DNA of 64,000 bases, taken from assembly GCA_963931805.1 (NCBI GenBank), contig OZ007502.1, forward strand, positions 88,878,136-88,942,135, in the 5' to 3' direction. The DNA is from Microdon myrmicae. Its lineage: Eukaryota > Arthropoda > Insecta > Diptera > Syrphidae. The notes beneath the pieces are model-generated. The model was not told the origin of the DNA. It saw nothing but the letters and a program-made list of their open reading frames with translations, and did not search any database. The stretch's first letter is position 1; every line of letters begins with the position of its first letter. Below, in pieces: positions 22,955 to 33,474 of this stretch. Position numbers and translations under genes: made by a program.

Positions 22955-23768
22955 AGTGAGCAGCGGGCGCCACGAGATGCCATCAAATAACTGTTGCAGT
23001 TATTTTTGAACAGTTGCTGGTTGTAACGCTCCTGGAACACTCGCGTGGGAAGGGAGTTTCACAGCTCCCCGCTCTGTAACGGAACGAGTTCTGATGCAGG
23101 GATGTTCGCGCCGTCGGGAGATGAACCACAAACGGGTGCGATCCGGATTGTCTTGTGGAGCGCATATAACCCGAATTGCGTGGAACAATACCACCAATCT
23201 CCGAAGAACAGTACCCGTGATAATATCTGCATAACAAACAGAGGTCGGCTACGCGCCTTCGATGTGATAGCGACTGTACTCCCGACGTTAGTGCCGAGTC
23301 CCCGATCAGGTGGATCGCTCGTCTCTGTATGCCCTCAAGTAGGTCGAGGGTATGCTTAGGAGCTGAGCTCCAAACGTGAGAGCAATACTCGAGCGCGGGT
23401 CTAATTTGGGATTTATATAGGAGAAGAAGTTGGGCCAGAGTAAAATATTTCTTGGCTCTAAAAAGATAGCACAGTTTTCCTGAGGCTGACTTGGCGATAC
23501 TCGACACGTGTTTATGCCATGATACATTCCCACAGACCGTGACGCCGAGCAATTTCAAACTTTCCCCAGCCTCGAGGGCCCGGCCATTCATCATCAGCTG
23601 TGGAACTGTGTCTTCGCTGCATTGACGTCGACGAGATTGGCCCTTCCCCACCGCAGGACCCTATCTAGATCCTGATTCAGAGGGTCAATCTGTCTACATC
23701 TCAGCTGATGGGACGCAGATGCACCAATCGGCCGAACACTCGAAAAGGAGGAAACAAGCGTACTATAA
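22955..23768 (-). mobile_element. LINE family L-A, ORF2 C-terminal fragment
   Basis: A 222-codon minus-strand frame (23651-22983) gives VPQLMMNGRALEAGESLKLL, then VSWHKHVSSIAKSASGKLCY, YKSQIRPALEYCSHVWSSAP, RRAIHLIGDSALTSG and FRYRAG, with a frameshift in the final WNSFP block. It is nearly collinear with 28846-29640 of the long L-A copy. Homology ends at about 23766, next to a (TAA)n tract and a SINE. It has no catalytic core and is non-functional. Confidence 0.85.
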
Positions 23769-23778
23769 TAATAATAAT

Positions 23779-23956
23779 CATCATCTTCATCGGCACTACA
23801 ACCAGGAACCGGTCTTGGCCTTATTTAGCAAGTCCTGAGGCTTGTTAAATTTTCCATAATGATTCGTTTTTTCCGGGCAAGGTCATTAGTCTTGCGCCAG
23901 AGGCTCCTCGACGGGGAATCGAACCCCGGTCTCCCGCGTGACAGGCGGGTATACTA
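23779..23956 (-). mobile_element. tRNA-Asp-derived SINE, nearly full-length
   Basis: Minus-strand tRNA-Asp-like head (truncated by about 19 nt at its 5' end), body and (GAT)n-like tail. It is flanked on both sides by ATAATAATAA repeats, which either served as the target or mask the target duplication. It lies about 100 bp upstream of the splice acceptor of the 24-kb gene, so within its presumed intron. Confidence 0.85.
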
Positions 23957-24050
23957 AATAATAATAATAATAACAGCTTAATTCAACAGTTAGGAAGTTT
24001 ATAAGTACAAATAAATTATATTTACACCTTTCTGTATCCTCTCATTCCAG

Positions 24051-27000
24051 GCTTTTCAACACATACTTAGAGTCACTACAATAGTCTTATATTTTTCTGC
24101 CACATACGGCCTCACAGATCGACTATTGCCACCACCGATATCACCGGGAGGAGTACAGGAAAAGCAAATACAACAATCCATATTTATACCACACCCGCCA
24201 CGACAACAGAACTTACTCCTGAATCATCCAACCAATCCTCCTCAAGCTGATTCCACTGGTTTTATGCAAAGAATAGCACGATGGTTCGGTTTCAATGATG
24301 GTAATACACCACAACAACAAATAATATCACAAGAAGCTGAACAGAAAGCTATTAATGACTATTCAACGATACGAAAGGGTAACTGCGGTTTGTGTAACAA
24401 ATATCCGTGGGTTCCGATGTTTCCAGGTGGTATACAATATCCGATTACAAATCACTATCAGCTATCATCTACTAAACAGATAAACCAACAGGCAGCTCAA
24501 TCTCAACATCAATCAATACAACAAATAACAAAACAGCAACAGGAGAAGCTAGCTGGCTACAATTACGATCAACACCAGAAACAATTACCTATTTATCCAC
24601 CCCTTAACGGTGCTGAATCGCAATATGCTCAACTTTCATATCAGCTACCAGTGATTCAAAGAGCCATTCAATTCAAGCCAATACTTCAACCTGGACTTCG
24701 ACCGCCAGCGTTATCAAACAATCTAGCGAATGCACCACTTCCTTTCCTACCTCAACCACATTTCGGTGCTATAAATATTCCCCAATTAAATCCAGTTATA
24801 CAACCACCAATATTTGAAATACAACCATTCCGACCTATCGCTCAGATTCAACATAAACTAAAACCAACCCAGTTTCAGCAACTTCCCAAGTACGAACCAT
24901 CAGTCAAATTCCAGTCTGAAACGCCTGCTCTTCAGCATTCACAGCAAAGCCAACGTCCTCGCTTGGAAAATTATTCGCAAATCCAACAAATTTCCGTGAA
25001 TACGTATCCTTCGGCTGTAGAAAATATAGGACCTCACTCTGAAATTCGGACTTCAGTGCCGAATTTAGCTACATCAACAGTGCCGCCAATTCCAGAACAC
25101 GTTCCAGTATTTTCTACCACACCAAGTTTTGAAATCATAAAAAGCAATCAAGTGGCAAATTTCGTTTCAGAAATTGAGTATCCCATTAATTTTGTCCAAT
25201 CCCAGTCTATTGATGTCTCCGATCAGTATTCTTCCACTACTGTTAGACCTGAAATAACACCACCGATTACCTTAACTGAAATCGGAGCCTTTTCGCCTCA
25301 ATATAGCACATTACAAGAATCCTCCACTGTCACGCCACCCTTTCAACTTCCTACGACAGATAAATACCTATATAACCACCAATCCGCAGACAACTATGCC
25401 ACGGACAATTTCCCTTCAGCTTCATCTCACAATCTATCCCTGCATCAGGAGAATCACCTTAGCATCGATCCAATACAACAGTCATCATCGGAGAACTACT
25501 TTCCCCAAACCGACATATTTTCCCAAACTCCAGAAATAACAACAACGCAGCGGCCAATTATATCCGAAACACCCCACCCGGCCACAGTAGATATCATTCC
25601 ATCAATTCAGACAACAGTGTTTCAAAAACTCAACCACAAACGAGATAGGGAAACACCAAAAAACCTTCTCGACTCCCCGATCCATTACTTAAATGGACGT
25701 AGCTCACCGAGACCCTTCACTCGAGATCCCAGTGATATCGATATACGGAAACCGACTATCTCACAAAACCAATGGCAAATTCCGCCTTCGCCTACGCCAA
25801 CACCAACGCCAACGTCCTGGCACCAATATCCGACACCAACTTCGACATATTCAGCGATTGAAGCTAGTGGACATTTCTCGGGAATTTCACCACCTCAACT
25901 AACGTCGACATCAAAGCAACACCACCAAATAATTATCCCCTACACAACAAAGCACAAACCCCGACCTTTTCAACCCAAGGAGCAAAACGACCGCTTTAAA
26001 AATTGGACTGATATAGATCCTCATGAGCAGCAAGAGTCCAAATTGGTGACAGCGACACAATCACCAGCACATCGAACAACGAAATACTTGACCAAAATTC
26101 TGGCTTCAAACCTCAGGGATCTGCTCAAACGGGAACACCATGTGGACAATAAATCTCGAACTGGCTTCGATCTGTCAAAGCTCCAAAAGAATATAGACGA
26201 TTGGACTGAGCAAGAGTTTACTTCATTGTCACACAAGGCAAGCACGGTCTCGCTCAGTAGACATTCAAAAAAGATTCCAACAGAATATCTCACAACTACA
26301 CCTTCCTTGAGGGAAGCTAAGTCCACAGGTCTATTACCCACACCTTTTGAGCCGTTGTTGGATAAAGTAAACCGCATCGAATTCGAACAACTAGATGATA
26401 ATTTAATAGATACTCAAGATACACCATCCACGACGGTTTCCATACAAATACCCACCACTGCAACAACCCCGACAACATCAATCACTAGCGAGTCATCGAC
26501 ATTCACAGAGTCAACAACACCACCTGCGGTTTATCTTTCGACCACTTCTACAACGAAATCCCCGAAGGCGGACTGGAACAAAGCGAAAGTGACTGTTTCG
26601 CCATTGACCAATGAAAAGGTATACGTGATCACTCCACAGCCGGTGCTTGGAGCCTCTGGAATAGAGACATTCAAATCTCCTCGGTTCATTGTAAGACCAA
26701 CTCCCGCTAATGGTATGTAAGAATTGTACAGGAGTTGTATTTCCTATGATCGTCCTTTTCTGTTTCAGGTGCAGCGAAAATGCTTTCCAAGACTCAACTA
26801 TATACCCCTGAGCTGTTCGGCTTGATGGGTATCTCAGCTTATATTCCGGCGGCCCCAGTCGAAACGATCGACGGACACTCCAAAGTATACCGATCAAATG
26901 TGAACTTGAAGACTGGCCACTAAATAACCCTTTAATTTTTTTATTTGTATCAAATTGAATTTTCAGGTCATAACTGTAGTCACACCCTCAAATAGAATAC

Positions 27001-27065
27001 AAAACGTCGGTCTTTCAGGCGAACCAGAGTCTCACAGTTCTAGCAATCACCAAAGTAGCAGCTAA
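24051..27065 (+). CDS. Secreted Gln/Pro/Thr-rich protein, partial gene (5' exon missing)
   Basis: I do not recognise this protein. Three exons are visible: 24051-26712, 26769-26884 and 26967-27065 (stop TAA). The first follows a pyrimidine-rich TTCCAG acceptor. Introns of 56 bp (GTATGT..TTTCAG) and 82 bp (GTATAC..TTTCAG) join in frame, giving 958 codons before the stop, plus an unseen upstream exon with the ATG. The visible N-terminus includes ILRVTTIVLYFSATYG, which looks like the hydrophobic core and cleavage region of a signal peptide, so secretion is likely. A CGLC pair precedes a Trp/Pro patch at about residue 115. The middle is Gln/Pro-rich, then Ser/Thr/Pro-rich with PTPTPTPT and threonine clusters (mucin-like). 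The C-terminal exons contain KMLSKTQLYTPELFG and a Ser-rich tail. An extracellular-matrix, cuticle or mucin-like role is possible but unproven. Without the second intron the frame would instead end at 26923. Confidence 0.75.
26713..26768 (+). other. 56-bp intron
   Basis: Donor G|GTATGTAAG at 26713 and acceptor CTGTTTCAG ending at 26768. Removing it keeps the frame, while reading through gives a stop at 26718-26720. Confidence 0.8.
26885..26966 (+). other. 82-bp intron (alternative end possible)
   Basis: Donor AAA|GTATAC at 26885 and acceptor AATTTTCAG ending at 26966. Splicing adds 32 in-frame codons to a TAA at 27063-27065. If it is retained, the protein ends at TAA 26921-26923 instead. Confidence 0.6.
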
Positions 27066-28043
27066 GACTAGTCCGACCTTAACGGACTGGTTTTCCGATG
27101 CTTTTATTGAACCTGATCTTGTGCAATCATTAACCCTCTGGAAATTTCATTGAAAGCATTTGTATGGGTTCACCAAATTTGTGTTCCTAACCTGAATGTC
27201 CTTAGAAATATTGGACACCCTGTTAACATGGTAGTATCCCCTTCACATACATACTCTGTCATGCTTATTTAACCCAACTTCATCTTGCTCAACTCCTATT
27301 AAACCAAGGTCCCAAATTGTTCCTTGCTAAGAATATATATTTTTCTAAAACCACCAGAGCTTTGCTTCCTTTTAATTTGCGTAGTTTACGGTTGAATGGT
27401 TGCGTGTTTGTGTGTTGAATATCGTGTCTGTTTTAAGGTGCCCTTGTTTCCCCTAAACAGCTCATTCCTCCTTGGAAAATACCTACTTCAAGACGATAGT
27501 TTTGGTGATTGACAATTTTCTAAACAAATAATTTAACAAAACTCCTGCCAAATGTATTGCATGTGTATTCCCTTAATGCTTTTAAAAAACTCCTTCCATG
27601 GTGTGTGTCTACGGTAAATATAAGCTTATTCGTAACCGTCATTGTGGCGAAATTCCCCCTGTGTTGCATTCATGGTACACCTTACAATGTCACTCAATGA
27701 TCTTATTTGTATAAATAACTTTCTAACGCAACTGCGTATCGTAACTGTTAAGGATAACTAGGCTAAGACTTAAGTGGAACGTATTTGCAAATAAAAGAGA
27801 ACAATTATATATAAATTCGTATCTGATTTTATTTATTGCTTTTGGTTGAATTTGATAAATTGTAACAAAGGACTTATATCCAAGTAGTTCTTGCTTTGAA
27901 CGACAAGATTGACGCAGGGACCGAGATGGTGCTGATCGTGTTTCCCCGAGTACAAGGGTTGCACTTCTTGCGAGCTAGTGTTTCGGGTGGCAGTGACGTG
28001 TGAACCCCGGCTTTTGGACCGTAGCTTTTACATACATCTCGTG
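27066..28043. other. 3' UTR of the 24-kb gene and intergenic DNA
   Basis: AT-rich, no frame with recognisable motifs. The first ~750 bp probably form the 3' UTR up to the AATAAA at 27790. The remainder before the RTE LINE tail is unassigned. Confidence 0.5.
27790..27795 (+). terminator. Candidate polyadenylation signal
   Basis: AATAAA in GCAAATAAAAGAGAAC, about 725 bp after the stop codon of the secreted-protein gene and followed by AT-rich DNA. Confidence 0.5.
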
Positions 28044-28800
28044 ATTAGATTTTTTTTACTATTTATTGGCCTGCAGGAACCCGAAAGTTCATGACCTCAC
28101 CGTCTCGACTCCGCCATTGTTCCCTGTCCCGTGCGCTCTCCTTCCACGATCGTCCATCCGATCCGATCTCTTTGAGGTCCAACCTAACATTGTCCTCCCG
28201 TCTCCGTCGCGGCCGCCCTATCGGTCTCTTTCCCGTTGGCTTACCGTCAAGAATTCTATGCAGGGTCCTATCGTTGCCCATTCGCGCCACGTGTCCGGCT
28301 CATCTGAATCTTCGCGACTTGATTACTCTCACTATTGTAGGTTTGCGGTATAGCGCTTCCAATTCGTGGTTGTGGAGTTTCCTCCATTGTCCTGACTCCT
28401 CGTCATAATATACCCCTTAAAACTTTATTCTCGAATACGCGGAATTTGTTTTCTTCCCGTTTTGTGAGAACCCATGTTTCGCATCTGTATAGAGCAATCG
28501 GCATGATTATGGTTCTATAGACACGGAGCTTTATATTCCGTGATAGCAGTTTGGATTTCAGCAGTTTACTGACTGCATGCAAACTAGTGTTACTGGAGTG
28601 TAGTATTTTGTTAATTGCCTTCGACATTCCGTTACTGGCCGTCAGTATTGTTACCAGGTATTTAAATTCTTTGACATTTTCAAATATTTTGCCCCTGATG
28701 TTTATGTGTGTTCTCTGAGGTCCACCTGCTCTCGCCGTGATCATGTATTTTGTTTTGTCTTCATTTATTTCTAGGCCGACCTCTTCTGTCGCTTGTATGA
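28044..28800 (-). mobile_element. RTE-type LINE, 3' part (interrupted element)
   Basis: The minus strand encodes VGLEINEDKTKYMITARAGG, VKEFKYLVTILTASNGMSK, SKLLSRNIKLRVYRTIIMP, CETWVLTKREENK and, after a frameshift, GKRPIGRPRRRREDNV and REQWRSRDGEVMNFRVPAGQ. This is the order at the C-terminus of RTE-clade ORF2. It ends in GGCCAATAAATAG and a short A tract at about 28044-28055. The 5' continuation is at 32157-32695: the L-A LINE at 28801-32156 has inserted between them, with loss of roughly 90 bp of RTE sequence. Frameshifts make it inactive. Confidence 0.88.
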
Positions 28801-28845
28801 TGATTTTTTTTTTATTAGACTTCTCTCGGGAGAGGGGAATCTATA

Positions 28846-30680
28846 GCGCCGAGCGGGCGCCCCGAGATGCCATCATATAACTGTAGCAGTTCTTTTTGAA
28901 CAGTTGCAGGTTGTAACGCTCCTGGAACACTCGCATGGGAAAGGAGTTCCACAGCTTCCCCGCTCTGTAATGAACGAGTTCTGATGCAGGGATGTTCTCG
29001 CCATCGCGTCGGAAGATGAACCACAAACTGGTGCGATCCGTCGGATTGTCTTGTGGAGCGCATATCAGCCGAATTGAGTGGAACAATACCAAGAATCTCC
29101 GAAGAACAGTACCCGTGATAATACCTGTAAAACAGACAGAGGTCGGCTACGCGTCTTCGATGTGATAGCAACTCTAGTCCCGACGTCAGCGCCGAGTCCC
29201 CGATCAGGCGGATCGCTCGTCTCTGTATGCTCTCAAGTAGGTCGAGGGTATGTTTAGGAGCCGAGCTCCAAACATGAGAGCAATATTCGAGCGCGGGTCT
29301 AATTTGGGATTTATATACGAGAAGAAATTGGGCCGGAGTGAAATATTTCTTGGCTCTAAAAAAATAGCTCTGTTTTCCTGAGGCTGACCTGGCGCTACTC
29401 GACACGTGTTATGCCGTGATACTTTCCGACAGACCGTGACGCCGAGCAATTTCACACTTTCCCCAGCTTCGAGGGCCCGGCCATTCATCATCAGCTGTGG
29501 AACCGATGATCCACTTTTCTTTGTGAATGTTGTATATTGTGTCTTCGCTGCCTTGAAGTCGACAAGATTGGCCCTTCCCCACTGCAGGACCCTATCTAAA
29601 TCCTGATTCAGAGAGTCAATCTGTCTACATCTCAGCTAATGCTACGCAGATGCACCAATCGGCCGAACACTCGAAAAGGACGAAACAAGCGAACTATCAT
29701 CCGCAAAGCTGAGCACTTTGTTATCCGCTGTCTCCAACAAACCATTTATGTAAAGCAAAAACAAGGTTGGAGCCAAAATAGAACCTTGGGGCACCCGCGA
29801 ATTAACAGTTGCAAAGCTGTTGGGAAAGTCCATATGAACGAAGTTTGCTCTGCAATGCCCCATGACAGACGCGGTCAAAAGCCTTGGAGATACCCGTTCA
29901 ATCGCAGATGTCCATATATCGGTTATAAGTGTCAAAAGGTCTTCAGTGGACCACGTGCCACGGAATCCGTATTGACGATCATTCAGAAGTCCGTTACACT
30001 CCAAATACTTAACTAACTCTGTATTGATGACTTCTTCCATTACCTTAGATAAAATAGACAGTAATGCTATCGGGCGGTAATTTTGTGGGAGGCACCTTTT
30101 TCCCGTCTTTGGGATTGGCTGAACTCGAGCGATTTTCCAGCAGGCAGGAAAGATCCTCCGTGCATAAGATAAGCGGAAGAGTCTGCCAAGAACCGGCGAT
30201 AGTTCTGGAGCACAGTTCTTAAGGACTATTGCTGGTATTCCGTCCGGCCCGGTTGCCTTCCTACAATCCAGATCACGTAGAATGCGTTGAATAGTGCGCG
30301 GACGAAATCTCAGATCCCGAGGTCACAGGTGGCTCCAAAAGGCCGGGATCGAGGTTTGAATTCGCGAACACATTTGCTCTAACCTTTGAATTCGTGACTA
30401 ACGTCCCGCTGTCTGTCACCAGCGGGGGGAAAGAGGAGGATGCGGAGTTACTGCTGACAGCCCTTGCCATTGACCAGAAGGAGCGCGAACCAGTTGGGAA
30501 CCGAAGGAGCCTATTGGTCACCCTGTCATTGTGAGCTTTCTTCGCGGTATCAATCACCTGGTTGCACGCGTTTCTGATTCTAACAAAATTTGTTCTGTTA
30601 ACATCGGTGGGCTTGGAGCGCCATCGCCTAAAAGCTCTATTTTTTGCCCCTGTAATCAGCTTGCATTTTTTTTTTATCAA
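28846..30680 (-). pseudogene. L-A reverse transcriptase (ORF2 C-terminal two thirds)
   Basis: Pieces on the minus strand run as a linker frame 30680-30273 (RAFRRWRSKPTDVNRTNF), the RT core 30040-29642 (GLLNDRQYGFRGTWSTEDLL, VPQGSILAPTLFLLYINGLL, motif C FADDSS) and the tail 29405-28815. Motif A survives only in a shifted frame as GISKAFDRVCHGAL, so the first catalytic Asp is Gly. Motif C has both Asp. The tail has SQIRPALEYCSHVWSSAP, RRAIRLIGDSALTSG and FYRYYHGYCSSEI. The pattern is of a once-active enzyme now broken by at least three frameshifts. Confidence 0.85.
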
Positions 30681-30831
30681 ACCACGGTTTATCAGACGAA
30701 CTTGGTTTTATGGAATCTGGAATATACAACTCCATCCCCAGAAGAATAATCTCTGATATCGACTCCGCGCAAGCGTTAACATCCGAGTCTCTGAAGCATG
30801 CCTCCGACCATGGAAAGGATGCGAAGAAATC

Positions 30832-31359
30832 TCACAAATCGTTCCAGTTAGCAGCCCCATACTTCCATACATGGCGAAGCTGCCTAGGCCGGTTATTCGC
30901 TTGATATGCAAGTGCTTGCGCGACAGATACCAAACAGTGATCTGAGTTTCCCAGTGACGCAGTAACCTCTACGGTATAAATACTCGGTTCGGATGTCAAA
31001 AACAGATCCAGGGTGTTCGCGTAATCGCCTCGGGCATCCGACACTCGCGTTAGCTCCCCCGCGACTTGAGTCAAGTTGTGGCTTACAGCAAACACCTCCG
31101 CCAGCCTCCCAGCCTCGTCGGTTCTGTTAGAATGTAACAACCAGCCGGAATTGTGCACATTAAAATCGCCAAGGACAACAATTTCAGAAGCTGGGTTGTT
31201 GATCTGTATCCAGTCGACGGTATGTGAAAGATGTTCGAAAAATGTCGCTGGTCGATCGTCATTCGGGAAGCGGTAAAGACAACAAAGAAATTTAACGGAA
31301 TTCTTCCGCACGACCCTCAACCATATGATGTCCATATTATTGGGTTCCAACTCCTCCAT
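30832..31359 (-). pseudogene. L-A apurinic-type endonuclease domain
   Basis: A 175-codon minus-strand frame shows the LINE endonuclease C-terminal half: VKFLCCLYRFPNDDRP, EIVVLGDFNVHNSGW (catalytic GDFN), TLDLFLTSEPSIYTVEV and the terminal catalytic SDHCLVS. The N-terminal half (with the first metal-binding Asn and Glu) lies upstream towards 31.6 kb, interrupted by frameshifts. This enzyme nicks target DNA to prime reverse transcription. A collinear diverged copy lies at 36651-37031. Confidence 0.88.
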
Positions 31360-31697
31360 CCTCTAGCAAGCCAGATTGGACCGTGCGAAGACACAGACTT
31401 CGCCCTTAAAATGGAATCTCGAATGTAAGTCGTATCCTGAGCAACAAAGATACGCCGAATCAGTTGACGAATCGACCTGGGTCTCAGTTAGGGCAAGGAT
31501 ATCAGGTTTCGTTGTTTGCAAATATTGGTGGACGGCATTTACATTCGTATTGGTGAACCGATGCCCCTGATGTTACAAAATGCCGTCACCAGTCGAGCGT
31601 GGGCAGAGCCTTGAGAGCGAGCCCGATTATGCGATGTCGAATCTCTCAAAGTTCCATCATTTATCATGATATCTGCATAAAGCTCCCCCTGACATAG

Positions 31698-31713
31698 CCC
31701 CCCCCCCCCCCCC
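31698..31713. repeat. poly(C) run of 16
   Basis: Sixteen consecutive C inside the 5' region of the long L-A LINE. It is likely a post-insertion expansion or a sequencing-prone tract. Confidence 0.85.
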
Positions 31714-32156
31714 GCAGATCCGAATAGGAGACTAGTTTACCTCCGGAATTCTTTATATCAGAAGGTACCATCCTGACTTATCTCCGTGTCAGTTCGGGCC
31801 ATCAGCCACACATCCGAAACACCGTCGAAGATTTCTCTCGGCGATATCGCGGAATGTACAGCGTGACGGGGTGGTGTCTCACCCTGCGACCGACTACCAC
31901 CTAACCAACGATTTCTCGAACCGGTCTGTGGGTAGTTTCTGGCGCCTTAAAGAACCCCAACAGGTCCATCAGCCAAGCTCCGAAAGATGGCCAGGGATTA
32001 CTCCCGACCATTTCACGGAGCCTGAAGCGTGATGGGGTGGTATTTCACTGGGCGCACAGGGCGTTGGGACCCCGGCTACCACTCGGCCTTTAGTCACCTC
32101 TTACGACAACCCGGCCTAGCTGTGAGTATATTCTAACGCCCTACTCACAGGGCTTT

Positions 32157-32695
32157 ATGCGAGCACTTGTGTGACCTCGTTCAGGGATGATCCGGCCATG
32201 TTGTCGTCTTGTACCTTTCTGATGACATACTCGAGGACAAGGTTAAAGAGACATGGTGAGAGGCCACCCCCCTGTTTTAGTCCGTCCGGGATTTCAAATA
32301 ATTCTGAGAGGTGGTTTTCTATTCTAACTCGCCCTTTGTTTTCGTTCATGCAGATTTGAATGAGGGTGGCATATTTTTTCGGGATTCCCAGCTCAACTAC
32401 AATATGGTAGAGTATTTGCCTTGCGACTGAGTCGTTGCCTTTTTTGAAGTCAACGAACAGTTGGTGAACCGTCTCTCCATATTCCCACTTCTTTTCCAGT
32501 AGTTGCCTTATTGTGAACATTTGGTCGCTTGTTGACCGGTTCCTACGGAATCCGCATTGGCAGTCTCCCAATATTTCTTCTGCGTACGATGTGATTCTAG
32601 CCAGTATGATATTTGTTAGTATTTTGTATGTGGTTGGGAACAATGATATTCCTCTGTAATTTTCGCAGTCAGATCTGTCACCTTTTTTTAAAATT
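32157..32695 (-). mobile_element. RTE-type LINE, RT core (5' part of interrupted element)
   Basis: A minus-strand frame encodes KKGDRSDCENYRGISLFP, YKILTNIILARITSYAEEI, DCQCGFRRNRSTSDQMFTIR, motif A LFVDFKKGNDSVARQIL and GLKQGGGLSPCLFNLVLEYV, then stops at VTQVLA, exactly where YADD should follow. The catalytic Asp of motif A is kept; the usual GD of the KQGD motif is GG. Its 3' continuation is at 28044-28800. It is 5'-truncated at about 32695. Confidence 0.88.
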
Positions 32696-32702
32696 AATTA
32701 AT

Positions 32703-33100
32703 CTAGGTTGGAGTTGTAAGGTCGCAACCCACGATCAGTGACCACGTGATGGCTGGTGATGGGTCTCGCTTCACTGGGACCGGGTGAAGTGGTAGGTGCT
32801 GCGCCTGAGAGCGCCCACCCGAAATAAGTGGTCGACGTGATGCGGCCATTGGTGTCTGAGGCCGTACCGGCGTGGAGTCGAGTGCGGTGTCATGCCCGAC
32901 ACTGTCTGCGTGTCCTGGTGGAATGGCAGTCGTGAACCAAATGCCTCCCCGGGTCGTTAGAGTACAGCTTCTGTTGGTGCACTGAGAGGCGTGCTCTGTG
33001 GTTGGGGTTCGAGCGAACGCTGGTTGCTGCGGAGCGCCGTCCACCAAGCGGGGCATTGCGCGCTCCTACCCCTATTGTGGTGGCTACATGTGGTAGCTGA
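32703..33100 (-). mobile_element. BEL/Pao-derived fragment (protease-RT linker region)
   Basis: The sequence matches the GC-rich cassettes at 47145-47522 and 53850-54190 and, more weakly, 33475-33600. Shared plus-strand blocks include GGTTGGAGTTGTAAGGTCGC, GTGGTGATGGCTGGTGATGG-like sequence and GGGGCATTGCGCGCTCCTA. On the minus strand the frame is Pro/Arg-rich with no catalytic motif. Assignment to BEL/Pao rests on its homology to 33.5-34.4 kb. Confidence 0.6.
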
Positions 33101-33474
33101 TCTTGGGCAGGGTCTTGGCCGGCTGCTGTCCTGGGTGTGGTGGGGTGCCTTGAAGCGTTCGAATGGCGACCCGACTTATCACCAAAATTGCGTTTTGGGA
33201 TTGGGCAGGTGCGTTGGTGAGTTTCCTGAATGGTTGACGTGGAGTTTCCTTGGGTTTTGGTGGTCTGCCTTGGACTCTTTGGGCGGGTAGGCTCCTGGTT
33301 CCTCGTTTACCTCTTGCCCTTGCGGTGATTCAGTGGGCGTGGGGTGTGCCTGATGGTTGGGTCGCGCAGGTGTTTCGGTGGTAGGTGGTTCCATGGGCCT
33401 CATGCGGGGCCCCGGCGTCGATGCCAACGAGACCTCTTTTCAATTTGCTTAGAGAGGTTGCGATCTGCAGTCGC

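Larger units (their letters stand above)
28801..32156 (-). mobile_element. LINE family L-A, long copy inserted in an RTE LINE
   Basis: A 3.35-kb non-LTR retrotransposon of the jockey/CR1 type. In element order it has a 5' UTR with the GTTGTCGTAAGAGGTGACTA block (about 32110), an endonuclease domain, a linker, a reverse transcriptase and a C-terminal tail, ending TCTAATAAAAAAAAAA. The element abuts RTE sequence on both sides: on the left at RTE NEDKTKYM, on the right at VTQVLA immediately before the RTE YADD motif. Frameshifts and stops interrupt both domains. No separate ORF1 (gag-like) protein was recognised. Parts are listed separately. Confidence 0.88.

Noticed and set aside
26021..26897. 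Minus-strand frames of 118 and 128 codons
   Set aside because: They lie antisense to the supported exons of the secreted-protein gene and have no motif.
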